This document shows, piece by piece, positions 48,880 to 58,706 of a DNA stretch of 58,822 bases. Each line of letters starts with the position of its first letter. The first letter of the stretch is position 1. The stretch is from contig NPFB01000031.1 in the NCBI GenBank assembly GCA_014084085.1, positions 104,568 to 163,389 of the forward strand, given 5' to 3'. The notes below the pieces were generated by a model. It was not told the origin of the DNA and searched no databases. It saw only the letters and a list, made by a program, of their open reading frames with translations. The position numbers and the translations under genes were made by a program. The DNA comes from Hondaea fermentalgiana. Lineage: Eukaryota; Sar; Bigyra; Thraustochytrida; Thraustochytriidae.

Positions 48880-49322
48880 TCTCTTTTCTCCTCAAGGTCG
48901 CGAGCAGCTGCAGCTGTTGCTCCTGCGAGCCGCCGTCCGCTACGCTCTTGGTTTCTTTCGGGCGATGGTTGGGACTCTGTCGCGGATCCGAGTCTGTCTC
49001 TCTCTGCACGCCGTCTTGTCAAGCTCTCTCTTCTGCTTCTGCTTCTGCTTCTGCTTTAGCTTTGGCTTGACCAAGGCCTCGACGTTGACGTCCTGCGTCC
49101 CCACGCTCTCGCCGCGTCGTCGCGGCTTTGCTGCAGCCTGCTGCCGACACGGTTCGGGGTTTGTCTGGTTTGAGCTTTTACTATTCGAACGCAAGACGCT
49201 TTGCCGAAGCTGCCCAAGCAGCGGCGGCAGCAGCAGAGCCCGAACAAACGCCGCGTGGTGCAGCAAGCAAGAGCGCAGTCGAGGGGCGAGGACGACGCGA
49301 GGCAAGAGAGCGCGCGGAGACA
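48880..49322. promoter_or_regulatory. Divergent spacer, UBE2T / radical-SAM-like
   Basis: 443 bp separate the start codons. Sequence near 49022-49064 is a (TTCTGC)n-like run. The frame continuing the downstream gene upstream to 49128 has no ATG and is Ala/Arg/Glu-rich, so it is taken as leader. Confidence 0.4.
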
Positions 49323-49985
49323 ATGAGCGCGAGACCAGGGCTCGTGTACTGGCTGGGGTCCAAGCTGTATCTGGGCGTGACGAATCGCTGCAACGCGGTG
49401 CCCATCATCGTGCAGCGCGGGCCGAGCTTCAGCATGCCGGAGGACTCCGGGTTCGCAAAGCTACCCGAGGACGAAGAAGAGCCCACGGCGCAAGACATGT
49501 TCGAGGCCGTTGATAACGCGTACGCGAGCGACCCGCGTAAGAAGATGATTGGAATGGGCGAAAATGACGAGGGCGTCACCTTTGCTGGATACGGAGAGCC
49601 CCTTTTGCGGCTCGACACCATCCTCGAGGCTGCGCAAATTATTCGCGAAACGAGGCACGGCGTGCCCTTGCGCATCAAGACCAATGGTCTCATGCCGGGT
49701 GGCGACAATGCTAGTGCGGCGCAGCAACTCGCGGCTGCGGGCATCAAATCGGCTTCCGTCTTTCTCCCGGGCGCAGACCCCAACACGTTTGCCAAATTTG
49801 CGCAGGCAGAGTCGCCGGAATTGAATTTCGGCATGGTGTGCGATTTCATTGGACAGCTTAGTGAGGCTGGTCTCGATGTCGAGTGTACGACCGTGAAGCG
49901 CGACGGCATTGATGTCAGCGCCGTGCGTCAGCTTGCTATGGCGCTCGGGGCCACCGAGACTCGCGCAGTAAGCTTTCATCCTTGA
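49323..49985 (+). CDS. Radical-SAM-like protein lacking two cluster cysteines
   Basis: The ATG at 49323 gives 220 residues: MSARPGLVYWLGSKLYLGV then TNRC. In TatD-linked radical SAM proteins, this start is followed by CxxxCxxC to hold a 4Fe-4S cluster. Here only Cys23 is present; the positions four and seven residues later are Pro27 and Val30 (CNAVPIIVQRGPSF). The rest of the fold looks intact: AGYGEPLLRLDTILEAAQII (GxGEP at 89-93, a SAM-contact motif), GVPLRIKTNGLMPGG, AGIKSASVFLPGADPNTF and GLDVECTTVKRDGIDV. Without the cluster, radical chemistry is unlikely, so it may act as a ligand-binding or structural relative. I recall similar cluster-poor sequences in eukaryotes but cannot name an enzyme. 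The ordered, conserved-looking sequence argues against a pseudogene. Confidence 0.8.
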   Translation: MSARPGLVYWLGSKLYLGVTNRCNAVPIIVQRGPSFSMPEDSGFAKLPEDEEEPTAQDMFEAVDNAYASDPRKKMIGMGENDEGVTFAGYGEPLLRLDTILEAAQIIRETRHGVPLRIKTNGLMPGGDNASAAQQLAAAGIKSASVFLPGADPNTFAKFAQAESPELNFGMVCDFIGQLSEAGLDVECTTVKRDGIDVSAVRQLAMALGATETRAVSFHP

Positions 49986-50341
49986 CCAAGAAAAAGAAAA
50001 GAATGATTGATCTTTGAACAAGACTATTCTTGAAAAGCTTCATCCATTGTAGTGAACGATTTGATAAAGTTTTTGCGCATCGCGTTATGGGACATTTCTG
50101 CTTTCCTATGTACATCGGGGAATCGATCTCATGGTCTCTCTCAGTCCTGACACGAGTTTGGTAGAGCTTGTTGCAGACTGACTGAAAGTCCCCATTAATC
50201 AAATTCTATACAAGCGATACACCAACGAAACGGAAACAAGCTCCCGATCAAAAAGGAGAAACAGCTACGAAAAATTGGACGCCTACGAGGTTACGTTTGT
50301 GTGAATAAGTTTGAAGAGCGTTGACGCTTTTTGCCTCAAGC
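49986..50341. other. Convergent AT-rich 3' spacer
   Basis: Between the radical-SAM-like stop and the VTC1 stop, AT-rich sequence without coding pattern. It probably contains both 3' UTRs. Confidence 0.4.
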
Positions 50342-50734
50342 CTACTTGAGACTAATTGTGTCGCCCATGATGATGTCAAGAAGCAAGACGGAGGTGAGGG
50401 AAACGACCAAGACGCCGCCAAGCAGCAGAGGCACGGTCTCGTTCGCAATATCCGTGTAGACGCGCTTTTGGATCTTGACGTTGCGCGACCAGTACGTGTA
50501 CGCCGCATGAAGCGCAAAGAGAACTGCCACAGGCATGAGCACCAAGCCTGCCGCGCGTGCCACGCCCGTGGCGCCGGACGCGACCTGTCCCTGCGCCTCC
50601 TGGCCCGAGCCGTGGTCCGAGGCCCCCGCGAGGAGGCCGGACCCGATCGCCCCCATCACCGACGCCATGCGCATCCAAGAAACATACGTGCGCTCGTTCG
50701 CCAGGAGCACCTTGGGCTCGATGCGCGTCGCCAT
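50342..50734 (-). CDS. VTC1-like vacuolar transporter chaperone subunit
   Basis: A 130-residue membrane protein with ATG at 50734. The N-terminus MATRIEPKVLLANERTYVSW matches the VTC1 family (DUF202): RxEPKVxxANERTxxSW. Three membrane spans follow: MRMASVMGAIGSGLLAG, AAGLVLMPVAVLFALHAAYT, and VPLLLGGVLVVSLTSVLLLD, with a Gly/Gln-rich loop between the first two. VTC1 is the small membrane subunit of the VTC complex, which makes polyphosphate and moves it into the acidocalcisome/vacuole. The catalytic SPX-TTM subunit is not in this window. Length is typical. It is divergent from the kelch-b561 gene across 1.6 kb. Confidence 0.88.
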   Translation of the reverse strand: MATRIEPKVLLANERTYVSWMRMASVMGAIGSGLLAGASDHGSGQEAQGQVASGATGVARAAGLVLMPVAVLFALHAAYTYWSRNVKIQKRVYTDIANETVPLLLGGVLVVSLTSVLLLDIIMGDTISLK

Positions 50735-52328
50735 TTTGCCTCGTCGCCTCCGCGGTGCCTGGGCCGCGTCTCGTGCCGCCGCGTCAGAGTTGATTCATTG
50801 ACTGCAGTGCGCGGCCGCCCTCTTCGAGCGCGAAGCAGCCTCTACTTTATCGTGCACGGAAACAGACCGCCTTTCCGTGCACGATGAGAGGCGCACCATT
50901 GATTGTTATGCATGCTCCCACACTTGACGACCTTGAAGATTCGATGGTAGGTAGTAGATTGTTGCTTTATGATGAGAGGGTGCTCTGCTGCTGGCACAAT
51001 GGGTGGATGGTCTACCGGGGCGCTCTTGTGATGAGGCCCTTGCCTGCCTGCCTGCCTGCGTGCGTGCGTGCGTGCCTGCCTGCCTGCCTGTCGCAAGCAC
51101 AGAAGAAGGCGAAGAATAGTTTCGCTGCACATATGTGCGGAAAGGGGGCAAAATTAATCAACGATGGCTCTTGCCTACATTCGTTTACCATTGCTTTGCT
51201 ATGTCCACTAGACCTACTCTAGGGAATGCAGCAGTCTCTGCTGAATGACATTCTACGATCAAGAAGTCCCTTCGCTCTTGAGAGCTCATGAACCTGCGCG
51301 CAACGGAAGATCAATTTTGATGGCAAAAACTGCATTGCTCCCTTGTTCTTCCTTCGCCGCAAGCGCATGGCTCACTTCCTTCGAGCTATCGCAGCAAAGC
51401 CAAATGTCAGATCTTGCTTCGCCTTACGGAATGCCTGCAAAAGATAAAAGTTCAATTTCTCATCGAGTCTGTTGCGCTTCTCGTCTGAGCCAAATTTACC
51501 CCCATTTTCCGATTGCCCGTCGTCTGTTCGCCATGCCGCCGCGGCGACTACGACATACGATCGAAAAGTATCGAGGCTCGCTGCTGGTCGATCGAACCTC
51601 TCTTGCTTTCTACGCCATTGTCACACGAGACGCAAGGGTCAGCGCTCTTTTCGCAACGCCATCACGATTACCACATGAACAATCCTGGATCGGTCATGGT
51701 TCATTTTCTTTCGGCATTGTTCGGATCTCGCGAGATTTCGCTCTCGGCCCGAGCTCGCGCTCGCTCGTAGTGCATGTGAGCCCCGCGAACATCAATCGTG
51801 TGGGTGCATTTTAACGGCAAGGTGTGCATCGAGAAAGTCCCAACTTCCATTGGCGATCAATCGATCAATCACAGCAAGCCCGACGCATTTCTGCGTGGCA
51901 TGGAGCCCAGGCTTCGCCCACGCCCGTGCCGTTCGTAGGCAGAGGCGTCAGCTAGCGGCGAAACCTCGCGCTAGTCGCGCTGGCGCGCAGCACCCGCAAC
52001 GGCAGGACGGGTCGAGCGAGAGGCTCGCACGACGAAGCAGATCGACCCTTGTGCAAGGCCGCGACGGGCCAACTTCGACCGCCCGAAGTGCCAGTACGAC
52101 AAGCTCGGCAGGACCGCGAGCCGCCAGGAGGCCGATCGCGGCCCGCAAACCGAGTTCGCCCGCGCGTGGCCGGGACGGCGGCACGTCGCCGCGCAGGCCA
52201 GCGCGAAGCAGAACCGCAACGCTCCAAGGCAACGGAGAAGAAGAGGAGAGAGGCGAGGTTCTGCCTTTAGCGAGCAAGCAACTTGAAGCGAGCGAGGGAA
52301 AAAGGAGCTGGACTTGAGGGCCAAAGCC
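50735..52328. promoter_or_regulatory. 1.6-kb divergent spacer with (TGCC)n/(TGCG)n and a doubtful ORF
   Basis: A tetranucleotide-like tract (TGCC/TGCG) lies at 51041-51091. A plus-strand frame at 51245-51814 (189 residues, ATG) lacks domains and has less GC-biased codon use than the firm genes, so it is treated as doubtful (see rejected items). The last 300 bp are purine/GC-rich and lead into the kelch-b561 leader. Promoters for VTC1 and the kelch-b561 gene are expected here. Confidence 0.35.
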
Positions 52329-54074
52329 ATGTACTCCCGTTATCGCCTCGTGCCTCTTCTGGCAGCGCTGGCGACGCTCATTGGAGGCGCCACAGCGCAG
52401 ACCCCTACATGGGAAGAGGTTCAACTTATCAACAATGGAATGTCGCCGCCGGCCCGGCACTTTGCCATCATGGCCCCGTGGCCCTCGAACCAATCCCTTG
52501 TGCTCTTTGGTGGAGTCGTGACCGGAGCAGTCGATGAAGACGACGAAAGCGCGGCAGCGTACATCTTTGACACTGTCTCGGAGAGCTGGCGCATCGTGGC
52601 CAGTGCTAATGAGGGCCCTACTTCCCGATTCTCGCTCGTCGGCGGTGTCGACGACGACACAGGCAGACTGATCATCTTTGGTGGCCAGACGCCTGACCTC
52701 GAGGTCTACAATGACGTTTGGACCCTCGATCTTGTCTCTGGCGTTTGGACCCAAGTGCTTGACGGCACAACTGCAGGCTCGCCTGGTTCGCGCTACGGTA
52801 TGGCAGGAGGGCTCACAACGGTGCAAGGTCAAGACTATTTGCTTGTGAGTCACGGATTCGATACCCGCGAACGCCTCGACGACAGCTTTGCGCTTCGTCT
52901 TAGCGACATGCAGTGGCTCTCCATTGACACGAGTGACAGCGACATCCCCACGCCTCGATGCCTGGTGGCAAGTGCTGCGCTCAACCCTGCGTCGGCGCCA
53001 GATGAAGCCCTCCTCGCAATGTACGGCGGCTGCGGATCTGGTGGATATGGACCTTGTCCGAGCAGCGAATCTTGGATTCTCGAAGTGGAAGGCCTCTCAG
53101 CAACAGCCACCAGCGCCACAGGAACGTGGCGGGGCCCTGGCCCAACCTGTCTGCATGGACGCAACTTTGGCGCCATGGCAGCCGATTCAAGCGTGGGCGA
53201 TGGAACGTTTTTCCTCTATGGTGGCGCTGGTGGCGTGCTGGTTTCGCAGGATGCCCCAGGGCAACTAAACACCTTGAGCAACGCGCTCGACAACGACCTG
53301 TGGAAACAAGTTGATCTTGCACAAGGCGCTGGTACAGAGGTGCCGTCCCAACCGGCGGCGCAGTCCTCGATGGCAACAATGGATGGCGATCTGTACCTGC
53401 AAGTGGCCACGTCCACATCTCTCTGGCGCCTTTCGTATGGGCCAACCTTTGCAGCCTTACAGTCGCTCGAGTCGCTCGAGTGTAACGATGATCCGATTCC
53501 AGCATGGCGTGTTGCACATTTCACACTCATGGGACTGGGATGGGGTTTCTTCATTCCTCTCGGCGTCTTTATTGCTCGTTTTGGTCGTGATTGGGATCCA
53601 CTTTGGTTCCACTTGCATCGCGCGCTGAATACGCTGGGCATCGTGGCGGCCGTCGCTGGTCTCATCATTGCCTTTCTCATGGTTGCTGGCGGACATTTCT
53701 TGGCACGCGCTCATGCCGTCATTGGTGTCGTGGTGATGGGTCTTGGGCTTTTGCAGCCTCTCAACGCATTGTGTCGTCCGCACAAGACTGATCCTACGAC
53801 TGGCCTTGCTTCAACGGGCCGAAAGATCTGGGAGCTCGCTCACAAGAACATGGGCCGCCTGGCCCTTGTGCTTGGGTTCGTCAACATTTTCATTGGAATT
53901 CTCTTTGTCCAGTCGGCATCTACCCCAGCTTTTATCATCTACACCCTTTGGTTTGCGTTTTACGTGCTTGCAACGATTGTATTCAGCGTCTTCAAGTTCC
54001 AGCGCGAGCGCAATTCTGGCGAGGCAACCAACCCTCCCGCAAGTATCCCTAATGGACAACTTGAAAAGTCCTAA
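52329..54074 (+). CDS. Kelch beta-propeller fused to a cytochrome b561-type membrane domain
   Basis: The ATG at 52329 gives a signal peptide (MYSRYRLVPLLAALATLIGG ending TAQ); the frame opens earlier at a TTG. The 581-residue product has kelch repeats at about 35-385 (YIFDTVSESWRIVASAN, GRLIIFGGQTPDLEVYNDVW, MYGGCGSGGYG, FFLYGGAGGVL). At about 390-560 come four or five membrane spans of cytochrome b561 type: AHFTLMGLGWGFFIPLGVFI, FHLHRALNTLGIVAAVAG, HFLARAHAVIGVVVMGLGLL, AHKNMGRLALVLGFVNIFIG. Histidines in successive spans are placed to bind two haems, as in FRRS1-like ferric reductases, where the luminal domain is DOMON rather than kelch. A role in trans-membrane electron transfer (ascorbate or iron) with a luminal or outer kelch domain is inferred. 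Confidence 0.88.
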   Translation: MYSRYRLVPLLAALATLIGGATAQTPTWEEVQLINNGMSPPARHFAIMAPWPSNQSLVLFGGVVTGAVDEDDESAAAYIFDTVSESWRIVASANEGPTSRFSLVGGVDDDTGRLIIFGGQTPDLEVYNDVWTLDLVSGVWTQVLDGTTAGSPGSRYGMAGGLTTVQGQDYLLVSHGFDTRERLDDSFALRLSDMQWLSIDTSDSDIPTPRCLVASAALNPASAPDEALLAMYGGCGSGGYGPCPSSESWILEVEGLSATATSATGTWRGPGPTCLHGRNFGAMAADSSVGDGTFFLYGGAGGVLVSQDAPGQLNTLSNALDNDLWKQVDLAQGAGTEVPSQPAAQSSMATMDGDLYLQVATSTSLWRLSYGPTFAALQSLESLECNDDPIPAWRVAHFTLMGLGWGFFIPLGVFIARFGRDWDPLWFHLHRALNTLGIVAAVAGLIIAFLMVAGGHFLARAHAVIGVVVMGLGLLQPLNALCRPHKTDPTTGLASTGRKIWELAHKNMGRLALVLGFVNIFIGILFVQSASTPAFIIYTLWFAFYVLATIVFSVFKFQRERNSGEATNPPASIPNGQLEKS

Positions 54075-54571
54075 GCGAAGAAAGATTTGACTGCATGCCT
54101 TACAACAATTATCTGCGGAGAATGCTCGAGCTTGATGCGATGAAGACATATCACTGGAATTCCGATATAATTTATTCACATTTTCGGAACATCGAAGGAA
54201 GAGTCACTGGCGTCATCACGAACAACGTGACCGGAAAAAAACAAAAATCAAAAAAACCGTCACTCAAGACAAATGTGTCAATTTGATGAGATAATGTCAT
54301 TTTGCGAATCTAGAGAAATATATACAGGACAGGACCTTGATGAAGAACCCACGTGATTTTGTAAAAGCATCATGTGGGTATGAAGAAAAGAAAAGAAAAG
54401 AAAAGAAAGCATGCCTTTGGCAATGCAGACGTCAGCGAGAGTTCCCTTTATCCCATTTTCTTTCTCGTGAAAGCAAAAGAGAATTTCGCTCGCCGACAAT
54501 TCAATAAGTGGGCTCATGGTGGCCTTGCTCCATTTTCGTGGTCAAAGACTGAGCTGATTGGAAGAAATAGA
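54075..54571. other. Convergent spacer with (AAAAG)n
   Basis: AT-rich sequence between the kelch-b561 and MYB stop codons, with a (AAAAG)n pentamer run at about 54384-54408. No credible frame; it probably contains both 3' UTRs. Confidence 0.4.
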
Positions 54572-55262
54572 TCAGTAGCGCTCCTTTTTGAAACCCTGCG
54601 ATTGATCGTGATGCAAAGATGACGATGACGCCGGATTTCCAGTGCCGTATGAATACTGATCTCGAGACATATCGCCTTGCTGGTGCTGAGCCAAGTATGC
54701 TCTATCGTCCTGCAAAGCTATGTCTTGATTCGGGTATTGATTCGAATGCGCGTACTCCATTCTGCTTGATTGCATGGGGTATTGTGGCCGAAGCTGGTAC
54801 ATGGTGGTCTCTGATGGTGCCGAAGTCGACAATAAAGAAGGGGGGGCCGAGGACTGCGGAAGTTCCAGCAACGGTGGCAGCATGCCGCTTCGTGCACCAT
54901 ATGAGGGAGACAAAGGAGGGGATAGCCTTGGACTATGCCGTGGGGTCGGGGGAGAGTTTGTCCATGCTTCTTGCGTAGACCAGGGCAAAGGCGCTTGTGA
55001 CATGGCTGTTTGCGTGTGCGACTCGACGCGAGCTCCGCTCGAAACACTCTCTGTTTGGGGTGAGGGCGCAGATGTGGTGTGGTGGCGCGGAAGATGCTCT
55101 GCTTGATGTCTGAAACGAGGGGATTCAGGCATCAGGGCTGGCTCTGCTGCCGGGTATGATTGCGAAGAACCAGAAAGATGGCCTGGCTGAGACACTTCTT
55201 GATACACCTGCCCTTGTTCGTATGCCATAAGAGGCCGATGTGAAGAGGACGAGGATGAGGAC

Positions 55263-55294
<32 letters not shown>

Positions 55295-56483
55295 CAACAG
55301 CATCGAAGAAGAGGGGTCTACCGCGTATTCAGTCCCAGGCAAACGACCCGATGGCTCTTGCACTGCCCCATGAAGGGAAAGCGACGATGGATGCGAGGTT
55401 ACTGTGTGCTCCAAGGGCGGCGCAAGATAGAATAGTTGATCGTCTGCAACAAAGGACCCAATCGGTGAGATCTGGAGGCCGTCACTTGTCGAAGGGCTCA
55501 CGCGCGGGCCCTTTTCTTCGAGCGTCTGTGTCTGCAGATCTTGATTCTGTGTCGGCATGTGGGGCGAGTGCATTGACGAGTGGGCGGACAAAGGCCTCAA
55601 ATCAGACAGAGGTCTCGAGGCCGACGAGGCAGTTGCTGACGAAGACGAAGATGAAGAGGATGAGGATGAGGCTCCCTGTATGGCCGGGTCCGGAGGTGCT
55701 CGCGGTGGGGGCTGCGGCGGAGGCAGCTGCGGGGGTTTGGGTGACTGGTGCAAAAGTTTTAGACGTGTCTTGATCCCTGCTTCGGTCCGACCAGGAAGGT
55801 ATGACGCGATTTCGGACCACTTGTTACCGAGTCGCTGCTGGGCCTCCAGGATGAAAGCGTCTTCTTCGGCTGTCCATGCATCTCTACGGATGGTTGGATT
55901 GAGATGATTCAGATATCGCTCTCTGCACTGTTTGGCGGATCTGCCCGGAATGTACTTTGCTGCGAATCCCCAATTTTTCATGTGGGGATTTTTAGCGACA
56001 ATGTCCAGAAGAAGATTGTCTTCCTCTGTGGTCCATCGGCCCTTGATGACATCTGGATCAAGTGATTTGTTCCAGCGCTGAAGACATTGCACATGGGACC
56101 TTCCCGGGACCTCCGTTGCAATTTTCTTCCATTGCTGGCAATTATACTTTTTCACAGCGCGCCTCAAGAGCTCATCCTCCTCTGGTGTCCACCTGCGGCG
56201 CACGGACTTGCCCTTTGTTGTTTGTGAAGCATTTTCAGAACTTGTGGCATCGCCACTCGAAGAGCTGCTACTCGAGCTGGTGCGAGTTGCGGCGCCACTA
56301 CTAGCAGCGTTGCGAAGCGTGGGGGCGAAATTGTGCTGGCGGGAACGTTGCGAAGGAGGCCATGCTCCGTCAGGCTGCTGTTGGCTTTCCGGGGCATACG
56401 AGGTGGCATACATGGATGATGATTCGGTTGGAGCACTTTGTGAGCTTGTGGACTGGCGCTGTCGCTTTGCAGAGGAAGCATTC

Positions 56484-56582
<99 letters not shown>

Positions 56583-56614
56583 GCTCTAGGTGTGAATGTA
56601 CGCGTACGCTTCAT
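54572..56614 (-). CDS. Three-repeat (R1R2R3) MYB transcription factor with a 32-Gln tract
   Basis: A 680-residue protein, ATG at 56614. A perfect polyGln tract of 32 codons (56483-56578) follows 12 residues after the start. Three MYB repeats lie at about 136-290: RRRWTPEEDELLRRAVKKYN with CLQRWNKSLDPDV (R1), KGRWTTEEDNLLLDIVAKNP with CRERYLNHLNP (R2), RRDAWTAEEDAFILEAQQRL with IKTRLKLLHQS (R3). The three Trp-spaced helices of each repeat are complete, so DNA binding is expected. The R1R2R3 class includes animal c-MYB and plant cell-cycle 3R-MYBs; a role in cell-cycle genes is plausible but unproven here. The C-terminal half is Ser/Gln/Pro-rich with long Ser tracts, typical of activation regions. 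Confidence 0.93.
56483..56578 (-). repeat. PolyGln-coding repeat in the MYB gene
   Basis: 32 consecutive glutamine codons near the MYB N-terminus. Reading the coding strand, the first half is pure CAG and the second half mostly CAA, a split that interrupts a pure CAG tract. Confidence 0.95.
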
Positions 56615-56663
56615 TTGTGGCGCCCACGGCAGACAAAATCACGACTGGGCCTCCCAAAGACAA

Positions 56664-56717
56664 GACTCGACTCGACTCGACTCGACTCGACTCGACTCGA
56701 CTCGACTCGACTCGACT
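56664..56717. repeat. (GACTC)n pentanucleotide tract
   Basis: About 11 perfect copies of GACTC begin some 50 bp upstream of the MYB start codon, in what should be its promoter or 5' leader. Confidence 0.95.
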
Positions 56718-58706
56718 AGATTGCCACAATATATTCGGGGTTTTGTTGCCGGACCAACTGAACGGACGCGGCACACTCTCTTACAGGCAGTCGCAGTGCA
56801 GTACCAAGGACTTCTCCAAAAGGGTCGATATACGTCCCCGCTCTCCGCTGGAGTCTGACTGACTGTCTGTATGTCTCTTTCGCTCTCACTCTCACTCTCC
56901 CTCGTTTGCTCGGGCCCGAACGCGGTCCCAGGAAACGAAGAGGCCAGCGTCTGCGCGACTAGGCACCAAGCCGCGCGAGCCAGGCCAAGCGTCGTCCGCG
57001 AGACCGGCCGTCGGGCGCAGCTTCCCCTGCGCGCTGGAAAGGAACCAGGTCGTTCGTTCAGTCGGTCGCCCGGCAAGATCTCGCCCGGACAATCCGGGAC
57101 TGCGCGGTCCCGCTCCCTCTCCTCGAGCGTCCACCGCAAGCAAGGAGAGAAGGTGCAATCGCAAGAGACCGGTTCGGGGCGGAGTTCTTTTCTTGCCCGA
57201 CCTGCTGCTTGCTCGCCCCGCTTGCGGGCCTCGCCTTGTCTTGGGCCCTTCTCAAGCTCGGTCGCCCGCCCGCCCAGGCGCGACGGCTTTCTCCCGCTTG
57301 TCTTCTTCTCGTTCCCCCGGGGGCTGGGCCCGGCTAAAATCACAACAGCGGTGTCCTCACCGCAGCGATGCCCCGCAGCGCGTTCTTTCCCACAAATAGC
57401 CGAGGATCGGTCACCTCGCCCTCGGCGGAGCCTACTACGCTTGCGCGCTTCACGGACAAGGCGGCCGGCGTGAGACCTGCCCGCCTACCTTGCCTTGCCT
57501 TGCCTTGCTTTGCCTTGCCTTGCCTTACTTTGCCTTTCTGTGCCGTGCCCTTTCGCTCTTCTCTCTGCTTGCGCGCGCACTCACTGCCGCTTTGGGTTTC
57601 GGTTTCGGTCTCGGTCTCCCTGCGTTGATGCGGAGATGCCTGGGGCAAGGGAATGCGAGCGAGCGAAAAAGCTCGCCGAGTTCAACGCGGACTCTGCGCA
57701 CGCTACCGAAGCTCGCGCCGGAGGTCTCTGCTCTTGCAGCGCGCTAGCTCGCGGTCTGACCGCGGCCCGCGCGCGCTTGCCTGGCTGCCTGCCTGTCGAC
57801 CTGCCTGGCTGCCTTCCCGGGCGGGGTTCGGGCGCAGCGGCAACAAAAGGTTCGCCTCCTCGATTCGGCGCCCCGCCCCTTGCTCCGCGAGCTTTCCTGC
57901 CTTTTCGCGTCGCGAGGGCGCTGGACGCGGACCCTTGCCTGCGCTTTACCCCCTCGCTCTCCGCTCGCTCGTGCGGAGGCAGCTCGTTCCGCACGTCCGC
58001 GTAAGCAAGCAAGCAAGCAAGCAAGCAAGCGGGCAAGCAAGCGAGCAAGCAAGCGAGCGCTGCCTTGCGAGCGACGCCTCGCGAGGTCGGAGATGAAGTG
58101 AGTCTGCCGTGTCTCTTTCCGAGCACCGGCGCCTTCGACGTGCACGCGCACTCTCACGCACGGGCCTTTCGGGCTTTGCTCGGCTTGGCTTCCTTGCACG
58201 AAACTCCTGCCGTCTGCTCTGCTCCGCGCTGCTCCGCGCTGCCCTCTGCCCGGTGCGCGTGCGCTGCGCCGCGTGCAGGAAAAAGGGAAGAACTGCGGCG
58301 CCTCGCCTTGCGCCCTGCTCAAGGCCAAGAACCCGAACTCGCTGCTCCGCTCTGCTCACGAGCGCGGGAGAAACCGACCACGCAGGCCGCCGACCCCGCC
58401 TCCGCTCCGCTCCGAGCGGCTCTGCCTCGGGCCCGCCTCGCCCTCGCCGCGCTGTCCCCTCGCGGGGCGGTCCGGCGAGGTCGACGAGACGGCACGGGCT
58501 GAGATGGATGGATGGAGAAATGAGCTGCGACGAGATCCCGTCTGCGCCAGCGCTGCCGCCTTCTCCGCCGCCGCTGCGAGCGCCGGGCGCGCACGCACGC
58601 ACGCACGCACGGACGTGTGCGCGCTCGCAGTCTCGCGCGCTCGTCGCGGTCGCAGTCTCGCGGAGCGGCCGGAGCGAGAGAGTGGTTCGATCGCCGTTGC
58701 TGCGCG

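Noticed and set aside
51245..51814. 189-residue ATG frame upstream of the kelch-b561 gene
   Set aside because: No domain, no hydrophobic pattern and weak codon bias compared with firm genes. It could be real but I cannot support it; transcripts would decide.
55240..55773. Arg/Thr-rich plus-strand frame inside the MYB gene
   Set aside because: Shadow of the Ser tract and disordered half of MYB.
57368..57628. Frame starting MPRSAFFPTN
   Set aside because: The first 34 residues look like a possible first exon with a GTGAGA donor, but I could not find a phase-consistent next exon.
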